Below, in pieces: positions 1-5,645 of a stretch of DNA of 5,645 nt. Under the pieces are notes generated by a model. It had not been told where the DNA came from. It saw nothing but the letters and a program-made list of their open reading frames with translations, and ran no database searches. Within the stretch, counting starts at the first letter, position 1, and every line of letters starts with the position of its first letter. The position numbers were made by a program, and so were the translations under genes. This DNA is from Oceanospirillaceae bacterium (GTDB lineage: Bacteria > Pseudomonadota > Gammaproteobacteria > Pseudomonadales > Balneatricaceae): the NCBI GenBank assembly GCA_003497765.1, contig DNNY01000096.1, forward strand, positions 1-5,645, read 5' to 3'.

Positions 1-960
1 GGGGTCTTTTCTGGAGTAGGTAAGCAAGCTCACGAAATGCGCCGTGCCTTAGAAGTGGGGGTACACTGCTTTAATATTGAGTCAGAAGCAGAAATGGAAC
101 TACTGCAACAGGTAGCGGCAGGCATGGGTAAAGTAGCTCCGGTATCTTTGCGTATCAATCCCGATGTAGATGCCGGGACACACCCCTATATTTCTACTGG
201 CTTAACAGAAAATAAGTTTGGTATTGGTATTAAGCAAGCACCACAAGCTTATCAGCGAGCCCAACAACTGCCCAATCTTGATGTGGTCGGTGTTGACTGT
301 CATATCGGTTCACAATTAACGGAAATTGCGCCTTATCTGGATGCCCTAGACCGCTTATTGGTATTAATTGACGAACTAACCGCATTAGGTATTCAGATTA
401 AGCATTTGGATATCGGTGGTGGCCTAGGGGTAAATTATGCCGATGAGGAACCCTTGCCTATTGCCGACTTTATAGAACAAATTCAAGCCCATATTGGTGA
501 CCGTGACCTAGATTTGATTGTTGAACCAGGGCGCTCAATTAGTGCCGATGCTGGCATAATGCTAACTAAGGTAGAATATCTAAAGAGCAATGAACACAAG
601 CATTTTGCTATTGTTGATGGTGCCATGAACGATCTCTTACGCCCCTCTTTGTATAGTGCCTATCAGGATATTATCCCTACTGATCTCAGCCAGCAACGGG
701 ACACCAAGTGTTTTGATATTGTTGGCCCCATTTGTGAAAGTGGTGATTTTCTTGGCAAAGAACGAAATTTAGCAATCGCAGCAGGTGACTTGTTGGCGGT
801 ATGTACAGCTGGCGCTTATGGTTTTGCTATGGCTTCCAACTACAATACCCGGCCACGCGCAGCAGAAGTGATGGTCGATGGTAATCAAATTCACCTTATT
901 GGCAGACGTGAAAAATTGTCTGACCTGTGGGCTAACGAACATATGTTGCCAAAGGACTAA
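1..960 (+). CDS. lysA: Diaminopimelate decarboxylase, 5'-truncated by window edge
   Basis: LysA is the PLP-dependent, fold-type III decarboxylase that converts meso-diaminopimelate to L-lysine in the cytoplasm. The frame is open from base 1, and the 12 codons before the first in-window ATG (37) read GVFSGVGKQAHE, a typical internal LysA segment. The true start therefore lies to the left. About 319 residues are visible of roughly 415-420 usual, so the N-terminal part with the PLP-binding lysine is missing. Counting from base 1, visible motifs are HIGSQ (101-105), the phosphate-binding glycine run GGGLG (139-143), EPGR (175-178), the catalytic-cysteine motif CESGDF (Cys245, Glu246) and AGAYG...SNYN (270-282). 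The C-terminus is complete, with a TAA stop. The next gene, dapF, starts 4 nt later and catalyses the preceding pathway step, which supports both the call and an operon. No frameshift was seen. Confidence 0.97.
   Translation, partial: GVFSGVGKQAHEMRRALEVGVHCFNIESEAEMELLQQVAAGMGKVAPVSLRINPDVDAGTHPYISTGLTENKFGIGIKQAPQAYQRAQQLPNLDVVGVDCHIGSQLTEIAPYLDALDRLLVLIDELTALGIQIKHLDIGGGLGVNYADEEPLPIADFIEQIQAHIGDRDLDLIVEPGRSISADAGIMLTKVEYLKSNEHKHFAIVDGAMNDLLRPSLYSAYQDIIPTDLSQQRDTKCFDIVGPICESGDFLGKERNLAIAAGDLLAVCTAGAYGFAMASNYNTRPRAAEVMVDGNQIHLIGRREKLSDLWANEHMLPKD
951..956 (+). promoter_or_regulatory. Ribosome binding site of dapF, deciding its start
   Basis: AAAGGA lies in the last codons of lysA, 8 nt before the ATG at 965. 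It supports 965 as the dapF start over the upstream in-frame ATG at 878. That alternative would add 29 residues lying wholly inside lysA that do not resemble DapF. Confidence 0.75.
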
Positions 961-964
961 GACT

Positions 965-1795
965 ATGCAATTACGTTTCTCAAAAATGCATGGCCTTGGC
1001 AACGACTTTATGGTGGTCGATATGATCACCCAGCGTGGTCGCCTCAAGCCCCAGCAAATTCAACAACTGAGTGATCGCAATACCGGCATTGGTTTTGACC
1101 AACTATTGCTTATTGAAACACCGAGCTCACCCGATGTTGATTTTCGTTACCGCATCTATAACGCTGACGGCAGTGAAGTAGAGAATTGTGGTAACGGCGC
1201 CCGCTGCTTTGCTCGCTTTGTACATAATCAACGTTTAACTGGTAAGCGTGATATTTCTGTGGAGACCAATAACGGGCGCATGGTTTTGCATATGCTCGAC
1301 AACAATCAGGTAAAAGTAGATATGGGTCGCCCTCTGTTTACTCCCGCCGAGATTCCTTTTATTGCCGAGCAGCAAGACACCCATTATAAAATTGAGCAGG
1401 ATGGCCAAGTATATATTATGGGCACCGTCTCAATGGGCAACCCTCATGGCGTGCTTATGGTCGATGATGTTGAGCAAGCGCCAGTCACACAATTGGGCAG
1501 CAAGCTCACCAAGCATGAACGCTTCCCGCAACAAGCCAATATCGGTTTTATGCAAATCATTGATGCCAACACCATTAAGTTACGGGTATTTGAGCGCGGA
1601 GTGGGTGAAACCAAGGCCTGCGGTACCGGGGCCTGTGCCGCCGTTGCTAGCGGTATTGCCCAAGGCCTATTAGCAGCTGATGTGAAGGTGCATTTACGTG
1701 GTGGCGATCTACAGATACAATGGCAAGGAGAGGATCAGTCATTATATATGACGGGTACCGCCACCCATGTTTATGAAGGACAAATTCGCCTATGA
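965..1795 (+). CDS. dapF: Diaminopimelate epimerase
   Basis: DapF interconverts LL- and meso-diaminopimelate without a cofactor, using two cysteines as acid and base. It supplies meso-DAP to peptidoglycan synthesis and to LysA. The 276-residue product has the usual family length (E. coli has 274). It begins with the expected MQLRFSKMHGLGNDF, with Asn13 in the substrate-binding loop. The first catalytic motif is ENCGNGARC (Cys75). The second is ERGVGETKACGTGACA (Cys219, preceded by Glu210-Arg211). NADGSE (66-71) and MGNPH (157-161) are further conserved segments. The start at 965 was chosen from the family N-terminus and a good Shine-Dalgarno 8 nt upstream; the in-frame ATG at 878 lies deep in lysA. 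The stop overlaps the next start as ATGA, implying translational coupling. All key residues are present. Confidence 0.98.
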   Translation: MQLRFSKMHGLGNDFMVVDMITQRGRLKPQQIQQLSDRNTGIGFDQLLLIETPSSPDVDFRYRIYNADGSEVENCGNGARCFARFVHNQRLTGKRDISVETNNGRMVLHMLDNNQVKVDMGRPLFTPAEIPFIAEQQDTHYKIEQDGQVYIMGTVSMGNPHGVLMVDDVEQAPVTQLGSKLTKHERFPQQANIGFMQIIDANTIKLRVFERGVGETKACGTGACAAVASGIAQGLLAADVKVHLRGGDLQIQWQGEDQSLYMTGTATHVYEGQIRL

Positions 1796-2490
1796 GTCAG
1801 GCAGATTCCAAGGTTAATAAACCCAGCGTGCTTTCTAGTGAAGATATTCTTATCTACCTAAATGAGCACCCGGAATTTCTGCAGCAGCATCCTCAAATAT
1901 TAGAGAACCAAGCCCTAGATCATGAGTGTGGTGACGCCAGTTCATTATTAGAACGGCAAGTAAAAGTGCTGCGTCAGCGGGTACAGGATTATGCTAATAA
2001 ACTGGATGGGCTAGTCGCAACGGCACAGCGCAATGATTCACAGTTTGAAAAAACCAAAGACCTTGTCAGCACCCTCGGAGGATGCCAAAACCTAAGCCAA
2101 GTGACTGCTGCCCTAAAAGCATCATTTATTGACGCTTTTCAAGCGGATATAGTGAAATTGATTATTCTGCAGGACAGCGAGGAGCAAGCCCCTGACCTTG
2201 TTACCCTATCGGCTAATTCTGAGGAAGCTAACGCACTCACCTCAATAACAGAAAAAACTGATGCATTTTGCACTCCAGTTAAAAACTCACCCCTTGCTGG
2301 CATGCTGGCCGATACGGCCAAACCTATGCACTCCTGTGCCGTATTACCAATCCATTATCAGCAACAAGCCCTTGGGTTGATTATCATTGCTAGTGCTGCT
2401 GAAGATCACTACAGCAAGGAACTAGATACCCTATTCCTCAACCATGTGGCAACGGTCAGTAGTGAAGTTGTTGGCCGTATTTGCGGATAA
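1792..2490 (+). CDS. DUF484 family protein (YigA-like), function unknown
   Basis: This 232-residue cytoplasmic protein matches the DUF484 family, which E. coli YigA belongs to (about the same length). That family sits between dapF and xerC in many gammaproteobacteria, as here. Its biochemical role is not established. Visible parts are a polar N-terminus, a YLNEHPEFLQQHP motif (22-34) typical of the family, a GDASSLLERQVKVLRQRV segment (47-64) opening a probable coiled coil to about residue 90, and a C-terminal GAF-like region (about 95-230). The latter includes a predicted beta strand (VKLIIL, 121-126), the LPIHYQQQALGLIIIAS segment (185-201) and a helix ending EVVGRI. No signal peptide or membrane segment is evident. 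The start overlaps the dapF stop (ATGA), with GAAGGA 11 nt upstream at 1775-1780. A signal- or ligand-sensing role can be inferred from the GAF-like fold but is not shown. The family call is firm and the function is unknown. Confidence 0.9.
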   Translation: MSQADSKVNKPSVLSSEDILIYLNEHPEFLQQHPQILENQALDHECGDASSLLERQVKVLRQRVQDYANKLDGLVATAQRNDSQFEKTKDLVSTLGGCQNLSQVTAALKASFIDAFQADIVKLIILQDSEEQAPDLVTLSANSEEANALTSITEKTDAFCTPVKNSPLAGMLADTAKPMHSCAVLPIHYQQQALGLIIIASAAEDHYSKELDTLFLNHVATVSSEVVGRICG

Positions 2491-2514
2491 GCCCCATGCT
2501 GCAAGCAACGAACC

Positions 2515-2518
2515 GAGG
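2515..2518 (+). promoter_or_regulatory. Ribosome binding site of xerC
   Basis: GAGG lies 8 nt before the ATG at 2527, inside the 36-nt gap after the DUF484 gene. It favours 2527 over the second in-frame ATG at 2542 (residue 6), for which it would be too distant. Apart from this site, the gap shows no clear promoter or terminator. Confidence 0.6.
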
Positions 2519-2526
2519 CTAGCACT

Positions 2527-3456
2527 ATGTCAAAAGTCATTATGCCAGCTGAATTTGCCCAGCCAGCCATGGACTTTTTGGCTTATTTGCAACAAATTCG
2601 TTTCTATTCCAGTCATACCACAGCCGCTTATCAACGTGATTTGACCAAATTAGCTATCAGTGCCCATGATAGAGGACTCAAGGGTTGGCCAGCGGTGCAA
2701 ACGGATACAATCTATCAAGCATTGCAAGATGCCCGCTTAGATGGACTCAGTGCTAATAGCTGCCAACGTCTTTTATCTAGTTGGCGCAGTTTTTTTCAGT
2801 ATCAGCAACGCAACCATTTGCGGGATAATAATCCTGTAGCCGGTATACAGGCACCAAAAGCAGAAAAGAAACTGCCCAAGCATTTAGATACTGAAGAAGT
2901 AAAGTTGCTTCTTGATCAAGCTTTTGATCACTCTGACCCATTACAGGTAAGGGATCAAGCCATGCTTGAACTGACCTATTCCAGTGGTTTACGTTTAGCT
3001 GAATTAGCTAACCTGCGCGTTTCAGATATAGACCTAGCAGACAAAACCCTAAGAGTAACAGGTAAAGGCAATAAGACCCGGCAGCTACCTATGGGCAGCA
3101 AAGCCTGTGCAGCACTTAATCAATGGCTTAAACAGCGCCATTTGTTAGTAAAAAACCCAATTCAAACATTATTTTTAAGTCAACAGGGGCGGGCAATTAC
3201 CCCACGAGCCATTCAGCAACGTATGGATAAAGCGGCCTCCGCTTTGGGCCTTAAATTGCATCCCCATATGTTACGCCACAGCTTTGCTAGCCATATGTTA
3301 CAATCAAGTGGTGATTTAAGAGCTGTACAAGAAATACTCGGCCATGCCGATATCAGTACCACCCAAGTATATACCCATCTGGATTATCAGCATTTGGCTC
3401 AGGTATATGATCAGGCCCATCCTCGCGCCCATAAGCAGACAAAAGACAACACATGA
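2527..3456 (+). CDS. xerC: Site-specific tyrosine recombinase XerC
   Basis: XerC works with XerD at the chromosomal dif site, under FtsK control, to resolve chromosome dimers before division. The 309-residue product has the two-domain layout of the family. An N-terminal SAM-like DNA-binding domain (about 12-105) contains FLAYLQQIRFYSSHTTAAYQRDL. A C-terminal catalytic domain (about 115-300) follows. The full catalytic set is visible: Arg156 in SSGLRLAEL, Lys180 in TGKGNKTR, His247 and Arg250 in HPHMLRHSFASHML, His273 in LGHADISTTQ, and the nucleophile Tyr282 in VYTHL. These positions track those of E. coli XerC (R148, K172, H240, R243, H266, Y275) with an offset of 7-8. Its place between DUF484 and yigB, as in E. 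coli, argues for XerC rather than XerD or a phage integrase. No integration-element features flank it. Its stop overlaps the next start as ATGA. Confidence 0.97.
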   Translation: MSKVIMPAEFAQPAMDFLAYLQQIRFYSSHTTAAYQRDLTKLAISAHDRGLKGWPAVQTDTIYQALQDARLDGLSANSCQRLLSSWRSFFQYQQRNHLRDNNPVAGIQAPKAEKKLPKHLDTEEVKLLLDQAFDHSDPLQVRDQAMLELTYSSGLRLAELANLRVSDIDLADKTLRVTGKGNKTRQLPMGSKACAALNQWLKQRHLLVKNPIQTLFLSQQGRAITPRAIQQRMDKAASALGLKLHPHMLRHSFASHMLQSSGDLRAVQEILGHADISTTQVYTHLDYQHLAQVYDQAHPRAHKQTKDNT

Positions 3457-4160
3457 TAAAGGCACTTACATTTGATCTGGACGATACCTTATGGGCTGTT
3501 GCACCTGTTATTCAGCGTGCTGATCAGCACCTATTAGCATGGCTCAAAGAGCATGCTCCAACCTTTGCTCAACGTTATGGAATTGGTGGCTTTGGTGAAT
3601 TAAGGGATGAAATTCTGACACTAAAACCCCACTTGGCCCATCATATGACGCGTTTACGCTTGGCGTTATTAACCCTTGGCTTAACGCGGTGTGGTTATTC
3701 GGAACAACAAGCCCAGGATATTGCTGAAGCAGGCTTTGAAGAATACTTTGCAGCCCGTAATCAAGTTGAATTTTATCCTCATGCCCTTGAACAACTACAA
3801 CGCTTAAAAGCAGACTATATTATGGCGGCCCTTAGTAATGGCAACGCCGATATACATCGAGTTGGCCTAGGCCAGCTATTCGAGTTTGGTCTTAATGCCG
3901 AACAAGTCAGCAACCCCAAACCTGCTGCGGACATGTTTACTTCGGCATTAAAACGTATGCAATTACCTGCCGCCGCAGTCATCCATATCGGTGATCACCC
4001 GGAAGCCGATATCTTAGGTGCACAAAATATGGGTATGCATACGATCTGGGTCAATTTAGATGGGCAAAAGTGGCCAGCTCACCAAGCAGCAGCGACGGCA
4101 GAAATTAATGATCTAAGTTATCTGGCTGAGACAATTTATCGCATTCATAGGAATACCTAG
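3453..4160 (+). CDS. yigB: HAD-family hydrolase, YigB-like phosphatase
   Basis: This is a cytoplasmic haloacid dehalogenase-superfamily phosphatase of 235 residues (E. coli YigB has 238). All four HAD motifs are visible. Motif I is FDLDDTLW, with nucleophile Asp8 and acid/base Asp10. Motif II is ALSNGN (Ser128). Motif III is SNPKPAADMF (Lys156). Motif IV is HIGDHPEADILGA (Asp181, Asp186). Residues about 15-105 form the helical C1-type cap. E. coli YigB dephosphorylates FMN and the riboflavin precursor 5-amino-6-(5-phosphoribitylamino)uracil. The same substrates are plausible here from position next to xerC, but HAD phosphatases are promiscuous and substrate cannot be read from sequence. The ATG overlaps the xerC stop (ATGA). 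Only a weak A-rich sequence (AAAAG, 3441-3445) lies at Shine-Dalgarno distance, so translation probably depends on coupling to xerC. Family is near certain; orthology to yigB is likely. Confidence 0.9.
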   Translation: MIKALTFDLDDTLWAVAPVIQRADQHLLAWLKEHAPTFAQRYGIGGFGELRDEILTLKPHLAHHMTRLRLALLTLGLTRCGYSEQQAQDIAEAGFEEYFAARNQVEFYPHALEQLQRLKADYIMAALSNGNADIHRVGLGQLFEFGLNAEQVSNPKPAADMFTSALKRMQLPAAAVIHIGDHPEADILGAQNMGMHTIWVNLDGQKWPAHQAAATAEINDLSYLAETIYRIHRNT

Positions 4161-4162
4161 CC

Positions 4163-5155
4163 ATGAGTTTTGAACACCCTTTTGCACAATATGTACGTAT
4201 TCTTGGTAAGGGCAAACGCGGTAGTCGCGACTTAACCCAAGAAGAAGCTTACACTGCCATGTGCATGATCTTGGCCGACCAAGTTAGAGCCGAACAACTT
4301 GGGGCTTTTCTTATGCTTTTACGCCACAAAGAAGAAAGTGCTAGTGAATTAGCTGGCTTTGTTGAGGCGGTACGCGAGCATAATGGTTTTGTTACTAGCC
4401 CATTACAAACATCTGTTGACTTAGACTGGTCCACCTATGCCGGTAAAAAGCGCCATCAAGCTTGGTTTTTGCTGGTGGCTCTGTTGGTTGCTCAACAAGG
4501 CTTTAAAGTATTTATGCATGGCGCCAAAGGCCATACCATTGGCCGGGTTTACAGTGAAGACTTACTTGCTGAGCTGGGCTTTAATGCCGCTCAAGACTGG
4601 GCTGAAGTTGATCAACAGCTAAACCAACAAAACTTTTGCTTTATGAGCCTTAGCCAACTTAGTCCGGAGCTTAATAACATTATTAATTTGCGTAATATCC
4701 TTGGTCTCCGCTCACCAGTGCACACCTTCACTCGTCTCCTCAACCCAACACAAGCTAAGCACACCATTGATGGTGTGTTTCACCCCGCTTATGGCCCCCT
4801 GCATCAACAAACAGCTAGTCTTCTTAAACAGCCACGTAGCCTAACCATTCGTGGTGATGGTGGTGAAGCAGAGATTCGTCCAGATGCTGATGGAGAACTG
4901 CAGTGGGCGGATGATAGTCAACATACCAATCAGCCTTGGCCTCGCCTGCTATCCCAGCGGGCAATTCCTCCTTCAGAGCTTAGTGCTGATTACCTTCGCG
5001 ATGTATGGCATAAGGTGCGCGCAGATGAATACGGTGAAGCCACCATAGTTAGCACCACAGCCGCTATAATTTTATTACTTCAGCTGACTGATGCGCGCCA
5101 AGAGGCCATTTCCATGGCTCGCCAATGGTGGCAAAACCGACAGGATTTTGCCTAG
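4163..5155 (+). CDS. ybiB: YbiB/TrpD2-family protein (anthranilate phosphoribosyltransferase-like)
   Basis: The 330-residue product resembles the family often labelled 'glycosyl transferase family protein', represented by E. coli YbiB (TrpD2). It has an N-terminal helical domain (about 5-75, with LGKGKRGSRDLTQEEAY and QLGAFLMLLRHKEESASELAGFVEAV) like TrpD. An alpha/beta domain follows, with HGAKGHTIGRVYSEDLLAELG (119-139), NLRNILGLRSP...LLNP (175-194) and IRGDGGEAEIRPD (229-241). The glycine-rich PRPP-binding loop of true TrpD (GTGGD) is replaced by YAGKKRHQAW (92-101), so anthranilate phosphoribosyltransferase activity is not expected. Published work on E. coli YbiB describes nucleic-acid binding and LexA-controlled expression; whether either holds here is inference. 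No LexA-like box was seen upstream. The start has AGGA at 4149-4152 (10 nt spacing), 2 nt after the yigB stop, so it appears cotranscribed. It is the last gene before the AT-rich intergenic region. Confidence 0.85.
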   Translation: MSFEHPFAQYVRILGKGKRGSRDLTQEEAYTAMCMILADQVRAEQLGAFLMLLRHKEESASELAGFVEAVREHNGFVTSPLQTSVDLDWSTYAGKKRHQAWFLLVALLVAQQGFKVFMHGAKGHTIGRVYSEDLLAELGFNAAQDWAEVDQQLNQQNFCFMSLSQLSPELNNIINLRNILGLRSPVHTFTRLLNPTQAKHTIDGVFHPAYGPLHQQTASLLKQPRSLTIRGDGGEAEIRPDADGELQWADDSQHTNQPWPRLLSQRAIPPSELSADYLRDVWHKVRADEYGEATIVSTTAAIILLLQLTDARQEAISMARQWWQNRQDFA

Positions 5156-5167
5156 AAAATACCCATA

Positions 5168-5201
5168 AAGGTCTATTTTTAGACAAAACCTTGAGTTTTT
5201 T
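5168..5201 (+). terminator. Possible weak terminator after ybiB
   Basis: Thirteen bases past the ybiB stop, several short inverted repeats precede a run of six T (5196-5201). One is GTCTA/TAGAC (5171-5175 with 5180-5184, loop TTTT). Another is AAGGT/ACCTT (5168-5172 with 5188-5192), which can enclose the first. A third is AAAAC/GTTTT (5185-5189 with 5195-5199). All stems are short and AT-rich, so this is far from a strong intrinsic terminator. Its place at the operon end is the main support. Confidence 0.3.
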
Positions 5202-5294
5202 AAAGCAAGCTCCAAATATAATATATAGTTATATGATTTTATTCTCTTATAACTTTTAAAAAATATTGTTCTTATGACGCATTTCGATTAGTAT
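5191..5294 (+). promoter_or_regulatory. AT-rich candidate promoter region for coaD
   Basis: This part of the 195-nt intergenic region contains a perfect TATAAT (5217-5222). The nearest -35-like element is TTGAGT (5191-5196), but the 20-nt spacer is longer than optimal. A second, weaker pair is TTGTTC (5266-5271) and TAGTAT (5289-5294) with a 17-nt spacer, ending 56 nt before the coaD start. Bases 5211-5270 contain only 8 G or C in 60, which fits an easily melted promoter or an UP-element/nucleoid-protein target. The region probably holds the coaD promoter, but the exact elements are uncertain. Confidence 0.35.
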
Positions 5295-5296
5295 TC

Positions 5297-5313
5297 ACGG
5301 GCTTTCAGCCTGT
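5297..5313 (+). other. Small hairpin in the coaD leader
   Basis: ACGGGCT (5297-5303) and AGCCTGT (5307-5313) can pair as a 7-bp stem with one G-U wobble and a TTC loop. It is not followed by a T run on either strand, so it does not look like an intrinsic terminator. It may be a leader structure or chance. Confidence 0.3.
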
Positions 5314-5320
5314 AAAATAG

Positions 5321-5645
<325 letters not shown>

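Noticed and set aside
878..964. Upstream in-frame ATG extending dapF by 29 residues
   Set aside because: The extension lies inside lysA, does not resemble DapF, and a good Shine-Dalgarno and the canonical MQLRFSKMHGLGNDF N-terminus point to 965.
769..1047. 92-codon open frame on the minus strand across the lysA-dapF junction
   Set aside because: It is fully antisense to two certain genes, its residue composition is not protein-like, and no family motif or ribosome site is seen. The shorter antisense frames at 2139-2321 and 4249-4434 are rejected likewise.
1362..1673. 103-codon plus-strand open frame inside dapF
   Set aside because: It is an out-of-frame shadow of dapF; the dapF frame carries both catalytic cysteine motifs. 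Other internal plus-strand frames (2444-2644, 4437-4622, 4851-5048) are shadows of their host genes.
2496..2522. Eight-codon mini-ORF (MLQATNRG) in the DUF484-xerC gap, ending near the xerC start
   Set aside because: A leader peptide is conceivable, but there is no good Shine-Dalgarno, attenuator stem or amino-acid run, and the size is expected by chance.
3264..3301. Direct repeat CCATATGTTAC (3264-3274 and 3291-3301) inside xerC
   Set aside because: The copies are in frame, 27 nt apart, and encode the two HML segments of the conserved HMLRHSFASHML active-site motif, so protein sequence explains them.
2527..3456. Tyrosine recombinase as integrase of a mobile element
   Set aside because: Gene order and length match chromosomal xerC, and there are no attachment repeats, tRNA or cargo genes. 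The intergenic region 5156-5350 also shows no dif-like 28-mer.

Overview
This window looks like ordinary, well-conserved core chromosome from a gammaproteobacterium, probably a marine or environmental lineage with moderate GC. That assignment is an inference. It rests on the gene order lysA-dapF-DUF484-xerC-yigB, which matches Pseudomonas and, from dapF onward, E. coli dapF-yigA-xerC-yigB, and on Pseudomonas-like LysA and DapF sequences. No mobile element, CRISPR array, tRNA, rRNA or prophage gene was seen, and no reading frame looks broken.

Layout: seven genes lie on the + strand and no convincing gene lies on the - strand. Positions 1-5155 form one tightly packed gene string. It holds the 3' part of lysA (cut by the left edge), dapF, a DUF484/YigA-family gene, xerC, a HAD phosphatase of the YigB type, and a YbiB/TrpD2-family gene. 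The gaps are 4 nt (lysA-dapF), a 4-nt ATGA overlap (dapF-DUF484), 36 nt (DUF484-xerC), a 4-nt ATGA overlap (xerC-yigB) and 2 nt (yigB-ybiB). This spacing points to one transcript with translational coupling. Positions 5156-5350 are the only real intergenic region. Its middle is extremely AT-rich, with a weak terminator-like hairpin region at the left and small hairpins just before the next start. Positions 5351-5645 hold the 5' part of coaD, cut by the right edge.

How the genes relate: DapF (epimerase) and LysA (decarboxylase) are the last two enzymes of the diaminopimelate route. DapF makes meso-DAP for peptidoglycan and LysA converts it to lysine. XerC is the chromosome-dimer recombinase. 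The YigB-type phosphatase is linked in E. coli to FMN and riboflavin-intermediate dephosphorylation. DUF484 has no established function, and the YbiB/TrpD2 family is a nucleic-acid-binding relative of anthranilate phosphoribosyltransferase. CoaD makes dephospho-CoA and appears to start a separate unit. The operon therefore mixes housekeeping functions rather than forming one pathway.

I found no new biological system here. The points most worth a second look are the AT-rich region and leader before coaD, and the poorly understood DUF484 and YbiB proteins.
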